From contig NZ_JABTYE010000036.1 in NCBI RefSeq assembly GCF_013314895.1, positions 1-34,507 on the forward strand: a DNA stretch of 34,507 nucleotides, read 5' to 3'. How positions within the stretch are numbered: the stretch's first letter is position 1; each line of letters starts with the position of its first letter. The translations under genes were made by a program, and so were the position numbers. Shown piece by piece: positions 8,163-18,945 of this stretch. This DNA comes from Cupriavidus gilardii (lineage in GTDB: Bacteria; Pseudomonadota; Gammaproteobacteria; Burkholderiales; Burkholderiaceae). The notes under the pieces are model-generated. The model saw only the letters and a program-made list of their open reading frames with translations, had not been told where the DNA came from and ran no database searches.

Positions 8163-9071
8163 TCAACGCTCCCCGGCCGGCTCCGTCGGCGTGTCGGCCA
8201 GCAGCTCGGCCACGGTCGGCCCGTCGACGCGCGCGAGATCGTCCTGATACTTGAGCAGGACGCCGAGCGTGTCGCGCACCGAATCGGGATCGAGCTCCGT
8301 CACGCCGAGCGCCGCGAGCGCGCGGCACCAGTCGATCGCCTCGGCGATGCCGGGCGCCTTGAACAGGTCGATGCCGCGCAGCCGGTGCACGAAGTCGATC
8401 GCCTGCATCTGCAGCGCCGCGGCGGCTTCCGGGGCGCGGGCGGCGACGATGTCGAGCTCGCGCTGGCGCTCGGGATAGCCGATCCAGCGATAGAGGCAGC
8501 GGCGCTTGAGCGCGTCGTGCACCTCGCGCGTGCGGTTCGACGTCATCACGATCAGCGGCGGGCGCTGTGCGGCGATGCGGCCGATCTCGGGAATCGACAC
8601 CTGGTATTCGGACAGCACCTCGAGCAGGAAGGCCTCGAACGGTTCGTCGGCGCGGTCGATCTCGTCGATCAGCAGCACGCGCGGCACCGCAGGCGCGGCC
8701 GGGTCGGGCAGCAGCGCTTCCAGCAGTGGGCGCTTGAGCAGGAATTCGTCGCGGTACAGCGATTGCGCCTCGGGCCGCTCGCCGCGCGCCTCCGCCAGCC
8801 GCAGCGCCATGATCTGGCGCGGATAGTCCCATTCGTACAGCGCGCTGGCCGCATCGAGCCCCTCGTAGCACTGCAGCCGCAACAGCTTCGTGCCGAGGCC
8901 CGCGGCGATGGCCTGCGCCAGCGCGGTCTTGCCGACGCCGGGCTCGCCCTCGAGAAACAGCGGGCGCTGCATCTTCAGCGCAAGGAACAGCACGGTCGCG
9001 GTCTCGCGGTCGGCGAAATATTGTTCGCGCTGGAGCAGCGTCAGGGTCTGGTCGATCGAGTCGGGCAGCAT
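8163..9071 (-). CDS. coxD: MoxR-family AAA+ ATPase CoxD
   Basis: The 302-residue protein is a complete MoxR-type AAA+ ATPase. Walker A is GEPGVGKT (42-49), Walker B is LLIDEID (133-139), and sensor 1 is in MTSNRT near residue 177. MoxR ATPases partner VWA proteins as cofactor-insertion chaperones, and the directly following gene is coxE. In CO dehydrogenase clusters CoxD is needed to build the active site. The start at 9071 lies 114 nt downstream of coxM, the only sizeable gap in the operon. Confidence 0.94.
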   Translation of the reverse strand: MLPDSIDQTLTLLQREQYFADRETATVLFLALKMQRPLFLEGEPGVGKTALAQAIAAGLGTKLLRLQCYEGLDAASALYEWDYPRQIMALRLAEARGERPEAQSLYRDEFLLKRPLLEALLPDPAAPAVPRVLLIDEIDRADEPFEAFLLEVLSEYQVSIPEIGRIAAQRPPLIVMTSNRTREVHDALKRRCLYRWIGYPERQRELDIVAARAPEAAAALQMQAIDFVHRLRGIDLFKAPGIAEAIDWCRALAALGVTELDPDSVRDTLGVLLKYQDDLARVDGPTVAELLADTPTEPAGER

Positions 9072-9150
9072 GAAGGCGAGGTTCGACGTGGCAGGCGGGC
9101 GGGCAGGGCGGCAGTGCGAGAACGAGGGCGCGGACAGGGCGCCGTGGCGA

Positions 9151-9180
9151 GACGGCGGACCGGCGAGCCGGCCCGCCGTC
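9151..9180 (-). promoter_or_regulatory. Intercistronic hairpin between coxM and coxD
   Basis: The 30-nt element has an 8-bp outer stem (GACGGCGG against CCGCCGTC), one A/C mismatch and a 5-bp inner stem around a 2-nt loop. It lies 5 nt after the coxM stop codon on the minus strand. No T-run follows, so it is not a standard intrinsic terminator. It is better placed to stabilise the 3' end of a coxSLM transcript or to reduce read-through into the maturation genes. Confidence 0.6.
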
Positions 9181-9185
9181 CGGAC

Positions 9186-10061
9186 TCAGGACGTCTGCGA
9201 GGTCGACTGCGCTGGCGCCTGCCCCAGCGCCTGCTCGACCGCGCGCGCGGCCAGCACCGGGATCAGATGCGCCCGGTACTCGGCCGAGCCGTGCAGATCG
9301 TCGTTCAAGCCCTCGGTCGGGATCGTCACGGCGCGCGCCGCCGCGGCGCTGAAGTCGGCCGACAGCGCCCGCTCCAGCGGCTCGCAGCGGAACACCGCGT
9401 CGGCGGCGCCGGTCACGGCAACGCGCACGTCGCCCCCGCCGCTGCCGCTGCCATTGCCCCCTGCACCCCCGCCTGCGCCGAAGCCGCGCGCCACCATCAC
9501 GCCGACCAGCGCAAAGCGCGAGGCCGGATTGCGGAACTTGACGTAGGCCGCCTCGCGCGGGCAGGGGAAGCGCACCGCGGTGATCAGCTCGTCGGGCTCG
9601 AGCGCGGTTTCGTACATGCCGACGAAGAAATCGTCGGCGGCGATGCTGCGGCGGTCGGTCACGACGGTGGCGTTCAATGCGAGCACCGCGGCCGGATAGC
9701 AGGCGGCGGGGTCGTTGTTGGCGATCGAGCCGCCCAGCGTGCCGAGCGCGCGCACCTGACGGTCGCCGATGCCGCCCGCCAGCGACGCCAGCGCCGGCAG
9801 CCGCCGTTTCACCTCCGGATGCGCTTCGACATCGGCGTGCCGCGCGCCGGCGCCGATCACCACCGTGTCGCCCTCGACCCGGATATCGCGGATGCCGGGA
9901 ATGCGGTTGATATCGACCAGCGTCGACGGCGCGGCCAGGCGCAGCTTCATCGCGGCGATCAGGCTCTGCCCGCCGGCCACGATCTTCGCGTCGGGGTCGC
10001 TGCGCAGCAGCGCGGCCGCTGCCTGGGCGTCGGTCGCGCGTTGGAACTGGAATGCGTACAT
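9186..10061 (-). CDS. coxM: FAD-binding medium subunit of a molybdenum hydroxylase
   Basis: CoxM holds FAD and passes electrons from the iron-sulfur subunit to the acceptor. The 291-residue protein has the two family FAD motifs: AGGQS (29-33) and TLGGSIANNDPA (108-119). Length and layout match CoxM/CutM proteins. Residues 195-210 are GAGGGAGGNGSGSGGG, a Gly/Ser linker in the middle of the fold that I do not expect in this family. ATG at 10061 follows GAGGAGA. The gene starts 17 nt after coxL ends. Confidence 0.93.
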   Translation of the reverse strand: MYAFQFQRATDAQAAAALLRSDPDAKIVAGGQSLIAAMKLRLAAPSTLVDINRIPGIRDIRVEGDTVVIGAGARHADVEAHPEVKRRLPALASLAGGIGDRQVRALGTLGGSIANNDPAACYPAAVLALNATVVTDRRSIAADDFFVGMYETALEPDELITAVRFPCPREAAYVKFRNPASRFALVGVMVARGFGAGGGAGGNGSGSGGGDVRVAVTGAADAVFRCEPLERALSADFSAAAARAVTIPTEGLNDDLHGSAEYRAHLIPVLAARAVEQALGQAPAQSTSQTS

Positions 10062-10078
10062 GGAAGTCTCCTCGCGCG

Positions 10079-12529
<2,451 letters not shown>

Positions 12530-12542
12530 GGCGGGGTCCTCC

Positions 12543-13043
<501 letters not shown>

Positions 13044-13180
13044 GCTGGTCTCCATGTGGGTGGACGCACATGGCCGGCTCCGAACATCCCGCGTGTATCC
13101 CGAAAATGCGCGGTGGCTGCCCGGAACAGGCTACGGCGCGTGGCTGCCGCTTGTTGGGACGCGGCTATTTCGTGATAGTG

Positions 13181-13268
13181 GTGCAGCGATCTTGGTGCAG
13201 CGATTGGTGCAGCGATTGTGCAGCGGTTCGGGCAGATCGACTGCTCGATCGACTGCCGGAGCGACTGC
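13181..13268. repeat. Two adjacent short direct-repeat arrays
   Basis: GTGCAGCGAT occurs at 13181, 13195 and 13207, with an 8-of-10 copy at 13218; successive starts are 14, 12 and 11 nt apart. GATCGACTGC occurs at 13235 and 13247, with a 9-of-10 copy at 13259, exactly 12 bp apart. Near-helical spacing about 140-225 nt upstream of coxS would suit cooperative binding of a regulator. Replication slippage is the simpler explanation. Confidence 0.75.
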
Positions 13269-13381
13269 GGGCGACGGGCGATCCGTCGCGCCCGCCGGCC
13301 AGTGAACCATAGGCTGGCAAAGGCTCTAACAGTAAATCACAAATCCCTGGGGTGTGCCATGCGGGTTGCCCCGCCGGGCCT

Positions 13382-13390
13382 TGCTAGAAT
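13382..13390 (+). promoter_or_regulatory. Candidate extended -10 promoter for the YqaA-like gene
   Basis: TGCTAGAAT contains the extended TGn motif followed by TAGAAT, 5 of 6 matches to TATAAT. No good -35 is present, which extended -10 promoters can tolerate. It lies about 110 nt upstream of the start codon. Confidence 0.4.
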
Positions 13391-13498
13391 GGCCGGCCGC
13401 GAGCGGGACCGCACGCAGCCGCGGACATCCGCGCCGCCGCGTTCGTTCGCGCCGGCCGCCATCTTCGTCCCGAACCCCACCAACGAACGACCGCATTG

Positions 13499-14077
13499 AT
13501 GGAAGGCCTGATCGACTGGCTGTTCGAAACCGCCGCGCTGCCCAAGGTAGGACTGAGCGCCATCTTTCTCGTCAGCCTGCTGTCGGCAACGCTGCTGCCG
13601 GTCGGCTCCGAGCCCGCCGTGTTCGGCTATATCAAGCTCAATCCCGACATGTTCTGGCCGGCCCTGCTGGTGGCCACCGCCGGCAACACGGCCGGCGGCG
13701 CCATCGATTGGTGGCTGGGCTATGCGGCCAAGCTGGCGCTGGTTCGCTACCACCTGCGGCGCCAGCATCGCGAGCACGAGCGCGAGCATGCCGAGCATCG
13801 CAAGCACCCCCGCAAGCCGCGCAAGCCGCCGCTGGACGCGCGCTACTTCCGCTGGATGCGCCGACTCGGCCCGAAGACGCTGCTGCTGTCGTGGCTGCCG
13901 ATGTTGGGTGACCCATTGTGCACATTAGCCGGTTGGCTGCGGCTGCCGTTCTGGCCGAGTCTGGGCTATATGGCGGTCGGCAAGCTGCTGCGCTATCTGG
14001 CGATGACCAGCGCGCTGCTGTGGATTCCGGACAGTTTCTGGCAGCGGCTGGGCGACAGCATGAAGGCGTGGTTCTAG
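13499..14077 (+). CDS. YqaA/DedA-like inner membrane protein
   Basis: The 192-residue protein has several hydrophobic segments (about residues 17-38, 52-76 and 120-175) and the PVGSEP and GNTAGG motifs of the YqaA branch of DedA-related (SNARE-associated) membrane proteins. DedA relatives are linked to lipid flipping and envelope homeostasis; the role of YqaA is not established. A strongly charged loop rich in His, Arg, Lys and Glu at about residues 83-107 separates the first and second halves and is longer than I expect. The start is ATG at 13499, with no clear ribosome-binding site; TTG at 13496 is possible. Confidence 0.8.
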   Translation: MEGLIDWLFETAALPKVGLSAIFLVSLLSATLLPVGSEPAVFGYIKLNPDMFWPALLVATAGNTAGGAIDWWLGYAAKLALVRYHLRRQHREHEREHAEHRKHPRKPRKPPLDARYFRWMRRLGPKTLLLSWLPMLGDPLCTLAGWLRLPFWPSLGYMAVGKLLRYLAMTSALLWIPDSFWQRLGDSMKAWF

Positions 14078-14242
14078 CCCTGTCGCCCCGTCGCAGGCGG
14101 GAACCCGGCGTCGTTGAAGTCCGCTCACGGAGCAAAGCTGCCGGACCCGCGCGTTCGCGCGGGCGACGGCACCAGGTGCCGCCAGCCCTGTCCCCAGCGC
14201 GGGTATGGGATTGCTGCGCCGCGGCAAAACGGCCCCTTGCAG

Positions 14243-14248
14243 TACAAT
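14243..14248 (+). promoter_or_regulatory. Candidate -10 element for the DUF3683 gene
   Basis: TACAAT matches 5 of 6 consensus positions and lies 59 nt upstream of the ATG at 14308. The best -35-like sequence, TTGCTG at 14211-14216, is 26 nt away and therefore too far. It is offered on the -10 box and position only. Confidence 0.4.
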
Positions 14249-14307
14249 CGCGCTTTAGTTGACGACAGGCGCACCGTCCCCGTGCGCCGCATGCCGCGGT
14301 CCCGCCC

Positions 14308-17300
14308 ATGAATGCCCCACTCGTGCTCGACGCCAAGCTCGCCGCGCAGGACGCCCCTCCGCGCCTGCGCGAGATCCCCTATAACTACACCTCCTTTTCC
14401 GACCGCGAGATCGTGATCCGCCTGCTGGGCGAGGTGGCCTGGCGGATTCTGGACGAGCTGCGCGGCGAGCGCCGCACCGGCCGTTCGGCGCGGATGCTGT
14501 ACGAGGTGCTGGGCGATATCTGGGTGGTACGCCGCAATCCGTATCTGCAGGACGACCTGCTCGAGAACCCCAAGCGCCGCGAGATGCTGATCTCCGCGCT
14601 GCATCACCGCCTGGCCGAGATCGAGAAGCGCCGCGCGGCCGACCGCGCCGAGCATGCCGAGCCGGCCGCCGAGGATCGCTCGCATCGCGTCGAGCAGCTG
14701 GTCACCTTCGCCCGCCAGGCGATCGACGAATTCAAGCGCGAGTTCACCGACGCCTACGAACTGCGCAAGCGCGCGCTGCGCGTGCTGGGCCGCGTCACGC
14801 AGAAGGACAACATCAAGTTCGACGGGCTCTCGCGCGTGTCGCATGTGACCGACGCCACCGACTGGCGCGTCGAATACCCGTTCGTGGTGCTGACGCCCGA
14901 CACCGAGGAAGAGATCGCCGGGCTGGTCAAGGGCTGCTTCGAACTGGGCCTGACCATCATTCCGCGCGGGGGCGGCACCGGCTACACCGGCGGCGCCGTG
15001 CCGCTGACGCCGCTATCCGCGGTGATCAATACCGAGAAGCTCGAGCAACTGGGGCCGGTCGAAGAGACCGAGCTGCCGGGCGTGCAGGGCAAGGTCGCCA
15101 CCATCTTCTCCGGCGCCGGCGTGGTGACGCGCCGCGTCGCCGATGCCGCCGACAAGGCCGGACTGGTGTTCGCGGTCGATCCGACCTCGATCGACGCGTC
15201 CTGCATCGGCGGCAACGTCGCGATGAACGCCGGCGGCAAGAAGGCCGTGCTGTGGGGCACCGCGCTGGACAACCTGGCCTGGTGGCGCATGGTGGATCCG
15301 GAGGGCAACTGGCTCGAGGTCACGCGGCTGGACCACAACCTGGGCAAGATCCACGACGTGCCGGTCGCCACCTTCGAGCTGAAGTGGTTCGACGGCAATC
15401 GCGCGCCGGGCGAGAAGCTGCTGCGCAGCGAGACGCTGGCGATCGAGGGCCGCAAGTTCCGCAAGGAAGGGCTGGGCAAGGACGTCACCGACAAGTTCCT
15501 GGCGGGCCTGCCGGGCGTGCAGAAGGAAGGCTGCGACGGCATCATCACCAGCGCGCGCTGGATCCTGCATCGGATGCCGCGCCATATCCGCACGGTCTGT
15601 CTGGAATTCTTCGGCCAGGCCCGCGACGCGATTCCCAGCATCGTCGAGATCAAGGACTTCCTCGACATCGAGTCGAAGACGCCGGGCGGCGCGATTCTCG
15701 CCGGCCTCGAGCATCTGGACGAGCGCTATCTGCGCGCAGTGGGCTACGCCACCAAGAGCAAGCGCAACGCCTTCCCGAAGATGGTGCTGATCGGCGATAT
15801 CGTCGGCGACGACGAGAACGCGGTCGCGCGCGCCACCTCCGAAGTGATCCGCATGGCCAACGGCAAGAGCGGCGAGGGCTTCGTCGCGATCAGCCCCGAG
15901 GCGCGCAAGAAGTTCTGGCTCGACCGTTCGCGCACCGCCGCGATCGCGCGCCACACCAACGCCTTCAAGATCAACGAAGACGTGGTGATCCCGTTGAACC
16001 GGATGGGCGAATACACCGACGGCATCGAGCGCATCAATATCGAACTGTCGATCAAGAACAAGCTCAAGCTCGCCGACGAGCTGGAGAGCTTCTTCGCGCG
16101 CGGCAACCTGCCGCTGGGCCGCAGCGACGACGCCAACGAGATCCCGAGCGCCGAGCTGCTGGAGGACCGCGTGCAGCAGGCGCTGACGCTGCTGCGCGAC
16201 GTGCGCGCGCGCTGGATGTACCTGCGCGACAACCTCGATACGCCGTTGACGCAGGCCCGCGCCGCGCTGATCGGCCACGGCCTGGGCCTGCTGGGACCGG
16301 CGTTCGAGGCGCGCCTGGCGCAGCAGCCCGATGCCGCCGTGTTCCACCTGCTGCAGGACCGCACCATCCGCGTGTCGTGGAAGAACGAGCTGCGCGCGGA
16401 GCTGCGCAAGATCTTCAACGGCGGCGAGTTCAAGCCGATCCTCGACGAGGCGCAGAAGATCCACAAGCAGGTGCTGCGCGGCCGCGTCTTCGTCGCGCTG
16501 CACATGCACGCCGGCGACGGCAACGTGCATACCAACATCCCGGTCAACTCCGACGACTACGACATGCTGCAGGACGCCCACAAGGCGGTGGCCCGCATCA
16601 TGGCGCTGGCGCGTTCGCTCGACGGCGTGATTTCCGGCGAGCACGGCATCGGCATCACCAAGCTCGAATTCCTGACCGAGGAAGAAATCGGCGACTTCCG
16701 CCAGTACAAGCAGCGCGTCGATCCGCAGGGCCGCTTCAACAAGGGCAAGCTGCTGCCCGGCGCCGACCTGCGCAATGCCTACACGCCGTCGTTCGGCCTG
16801 ATGGGGCACGAGTCGCTGATCATGCAGCAGAGCGACATCGGCGCGATCGCCGACAGCGTCAAGGACTGCCTGCGCTGCGGCAAGTGCAAGCCGGTGTGCG
16901 CGACGCACGTGCCGCGTGCCAATCTGCTTTACAGCCCGCGCAACAAGATTCTGGCGACCTCGCTGCTGATCGAAGCCTTCCTGTACGAGGAGCAGACCCG
17001 CCGCGGCGTGTCGATCAAGCACTGGGACGAGTTCTCCGACGTGGCGGACCACTGCACCGTCTGCCACAAGTGCGTGACGCCGTGCCCGGTCAAGATCGAC
17101 TTCGGCGACGTGTCGATGAACATGCGCAACCTGTTGCGCAAGATGGGGCAGAAGAAATTCAACCCCGGCACCGCGGCGGCGATGTTCTTCCTGAACGCGA
17201 CCAATCCGCAGACCATCAACATGACCCGCAAGGTCATGATGGACTGGGGCTACAAGGCGCAGCGCGCCGGCAACGAGCTGATGAAGACGCTGGCGCGCAA

Positions 17301-18282
17301 GCAGACCGCGCATCCGCCCGCCACGGTCGGCAAGCCGCCGGTGCGCGAGCAGGTGATCCACTTCGTCAACAAGAAGATGCCGGGCAACCTGCCCAAGAAG
17401 ACCGCGCGCGCGCTGCTCGATATCGAAGACAACGAGATCGTGCCGATCATCCGCAATCCGAAGGCGACCTCGGTCGAGAGCGAGGCGGTGTTCTACTTCC
17501 CGGGCTGCGGCTCGGAGCGGCTGTTCTCGCAGGTGGGGCTGGCCACGCAGGCGATGCTGTGGCACGTCGGCGTGCAGACCGTGCTGCCGCCGGGCTATCT
17601 GTGCTGCGGCTATCCGCAGCGCGGCACCGGCCAGTTCGACAAGGCCGAGAAGATCGTCACCGACAACCGCGTGCTGTTCCACCGGGTCGCCAATACGCTG
17701 AACTACCTCGACATCAAGACAGTGGTGGTCAGCTGCGGCACCTGCTACGACCAGCTCGCCGGCTATGAATTCGAGAAGATCTTCCCGGGCTGCCGCATCG
17801 TCGATATCCACGAATATCTGCTGGAGAAGGGCGTCAAGCTCGAGGGCGTGACCGGGGCCCGCTACATGTATCACGACCCCTGCCACACGCCGATCAAGAC
17901 GATGGACCCGACCAGGCTGGTCAACCAGCTGATGGGCGGCAACGGCGAGGCCGGCAACATCGAGAAGAACGAGCGCTGCTGCGGGGAATCGGGCACGCTG
18001 GCGGTCACGCGCCCGGACGTGTCGACGCAGGTCCGCTTCCGGAAGGAAGAGGAAATGCGCAAGGGCGCCGGCAAGCTGCGCGCAGACGGCTTCGACGGCG
18101 ACGTCAAGATCCTGACCAGCTGCCCGTCGTGCCTGCAGGGGCTGTCGCGCTACAACGAGGACGCCTCGGTGCAGGCCGACTACATCGTGGTCGAAATGGC
18201 CCGCCATCTGCTGGGCGAGAACTGGATGCCCGACTACGTCGCCGCGGCCAACGCGGGCGGCATCGAACGGGTGCTGGTGTGA
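14308..18282 (+). CDS. DUF3683-FAD-linked dehydrogenase-Fe/S-CCG fusion oxidoreductase
   Basis: This 1324-residue protein joins a DUF3683 N terminus (about 1-170), a VAO-type FAD-binding domain (about 190-380, with PRGGGTGYTGG), the FAD-oxidase C-terminal domain (to about 820, with HMHAGDGNVHTN and GEHGIG), a double 4Fe-4S region and two CCG domains. The Fe-S Cys are 854, 857, 860, 864 and 916, 919, 922, 926. The CCG motifs lie near 1099 and 1224. The layout equals GlcD plus GlcF, or a D-lactate dehydrogenase, in one chain. Such enzymes oxidise D-2-hydroxy acids and pass electrons to the quinone pool. The exact substrate is not visible. Similar full-length fusions are known to me from Burkholderiales. 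Confidence 0.9.
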   Translation: MNAPLVLDAKLAAQDAPPRLREIPYNYTSFSDREIVIRLLGEVAWRILDELRGERRTGRSARMLYEVLGDIWVVRRNPYLQDDLLENPKRREMLISALHHRLAEIEKRRAADRAEHAEPAAEDRSHRVEQLVTFARQAIDEFKREFTDAYELRKRALRVLGRVTQKDNIKFDGLSRVSHVTDATDWRVEYPFVVLTPDTEEEIAGLVKGCFELGLTIIPRGGGTGYTGGAVPLTPLSAVINTEKLEQLGPVEETELPGVQGKVATIFSGAGVVTRRVADAADKAGLVFAVDPTSIDASCIGGNVAMNAGGKKAVLWGTALDNLAWWRMVDPEGNWLEVTRLDHNLGKIHDVPVATFELKWFDGNRAPGEKLLRSETLAIEGRKFRKEGLGKDVTDKFLAGLPGVQKEGCDGIITSARWILHRMPRHIRTVCLEFFGQARDAIPSIVEIKDFLDIESKTPGGAILAGLEHLDERYLRAVGYATKSKRNAFPKMVLIGDIVGDDENAVARATSEVIRMANGKSGEGFVAISPEARKKFWLDRSRTAAIARHTNAFKINEDVVIPLNRMGEYTDGIERINIELSIKNKLKLADELESFFARGNLPLGRSDDANEIPSAELLEDRVQQALTLLRDVRARWMYLRDNLDTPLTQARAALIGHGLGLLGPAFEARLAQQPDAAVFHLLQDRTIRVSWKNELRAELRKIFNGGEFKPILDEAQKIHKQVLRGRVFVALHMHAGDGNVHTNIPVNSDDYDMLQDAHKAVARIMALARSLDGVISGEHGIGITKLEFLTEEEIGDFRQYKQRVDPQGRFNKGKLLPGADLRNAYTPSFGLMGHESLIMQQSDIGAIADSVKDCLRCGKCKPVCATHVPRANLLYSPRNKILATSLLIEAFLYEEQTRRGVSIKHWDEFSDVADHCTVCHKCVTPCPVKIDFGDVSMNMRNLLRKMGQKKFNPGTAAAMFFLNATNPQTINMTRKVMMDWGYKAQRAGNELMKTLARKQTAHPPATVGKPPVREQVIHFVNKKMPGNLPKKTARALLDIEDNEIVPIIRNPKATSVESEAVFYFPGCGSERLFSQVGLATQAMLWHVGVQTVLPPGYLCCGYPQRGTGQFDKAEKIVTDNRVLFHRVANTLNYLDIKTVVVSCGTCYDQLAGYEFEKIFPGCRIVDIHEYLLEKGVKLEGVTGARYMYHDPCHTPIKTMDPTRLVNQLMGGNGEAGNIEKNERCCGESGTLAVTRPDVSTQVRFRKEEEMRKGAGKLRADGFDGDVKILTSCPSCLQGLSRYNEDASVQADYIVVEMARHLLGENWMPDYVAAANAGGIERVLV

Positions 18283-18292
18283 GGGGCCGGTC

Positions 18293-18751
18293 ATGAGCGC
18301 GGCGGAGCAAGGTTCGGCCCGCGTGGCGGGCTGCCCCTTGTGCGAAGGCGAGGGCGGCGAACTGGTCTGGCGCGACCCGGGCCAGCGCGCCCGCGTGATT
18401 TTGGTCGAGCACGAGCGCTTTCCCGGTTTCTGCCGCGTGGTCTGGCACGACCACGTGGCCGAGCAGACCGATTTGTCCGAGGCCGACCAGGCCTGGCTGA
18501 TGCGGCTGGTGGCCCGGGTCGAGCGGACCGTGCGCGACGCGATGGCGCCCGACAAGGTCAATCTGGCCGCCTTCGGCAACATGGTGCCGCACCTGCACTG
18601 GCATATCATTCCGCGCTATCGCTGGGACACCCATTTCCCCGAGGCGGTCTGGGCCGCGCCTCAGCGCGAAGCGGACGCCGGGCGCATCGACGCGCTGCAG
18701 CAGCAGCTGCCGGCGCTGCGCGCGGCGCTGGCCACGCTGTCAGCCGAGTGA
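18293..18751 (+). CDS. HIT-family nucleotide-binding hydrolase
   Basis: The histidine-triad motif is HLHWHII, with His100, His102 and His104. A CPLC pair at residues 14-17 fits the zinc-binding N terminus seen in some HIT proteins. HIT enzymes hydrolyse nucleotide-phosphoramidates, dinucleoside polyphosphates or related compounds; the substrate here cannot be read from sequence. The gene begins 10 nt after the dehydrogenase fusion with GAGGGG upstream, so it is co-transcribed. Confidence 0.9.
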   Translation: MSAAEQGSARVAGCPLCEGEGGELVWRDPGQRARVILVEHERFPGFCRVVWHDHVAEQTDLSEADQAWLMRLVARVERTVRDAMAPDKVNLAAFGNMVPHLHWHIIPRYRWDTHFPEAVWAAPQREADAGRIDALQQQLPALRAALATLSAE

Positions 18752-18775
18752 ACAGGCGACGCGTTCTACCTGCGT

Positions 18776-18840
18776 GGTGACTGCGCGCTGTGACTGCGCG
18801 CCGAATTGCGCTGAATGCGTGCCGAATGCGCGCCGTTGCG
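18776..18840. repeat. Degenerate short repeats after the HIT gene
   Basis: GTGACTGCGCGC occurs at 18777-18788 and again at 18790-18801 (13-bp period). It is followed by looser copies of GCCGAAT/GCTGAAT units to about 18840. The stretch forms part of the 194-nt gap before the ABC transporter gene and explains its low complexity. No promoter or terminator is evident in it. Confidence 0.6.
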
Positions 18841-18945
18841 CCGCGCGGAACCCGGGCGGTTTCCCCGCCGTCTGATGCCTGTTCGCCGTTCCGTGCTGGC
18901 CAGCCGTGCCGGCGCGGCCGTTGTTCCTAACGCCTGCCGTCATTC

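Larger units (their letters stand above)
13056..13498. other. Divergent intergenic region upstream of coxS and the YqaA-like gene
   Basis: No credible gene lies in these 443 nt. The stretch holds two short tandem-repeat arrays (13181-13268) and a candidate + strand promoter with TAGAAT at 13385-13390. I could not find a convincing -35/-10 pair for coxS on the minus strand. The region should carry the control sites for the molybdenum hydroxylase operon. Confidence 0.6.

Noticed and set aside
13181..13268. Possible CRISPR-like array
   Set aside because: Units are only 10-12 bp, spacers are 1-4 bp, and no cas gene is present.
15013..18609. Minus-strand open frame of 1198 codons opposite the FAD/Fe-S fusion gene
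   Set aside because: It is a shadow of a gene with intact FAD, Fe-S and CCG motifs. Composition is low-complexity and there is no ribosome-binding site or family match.
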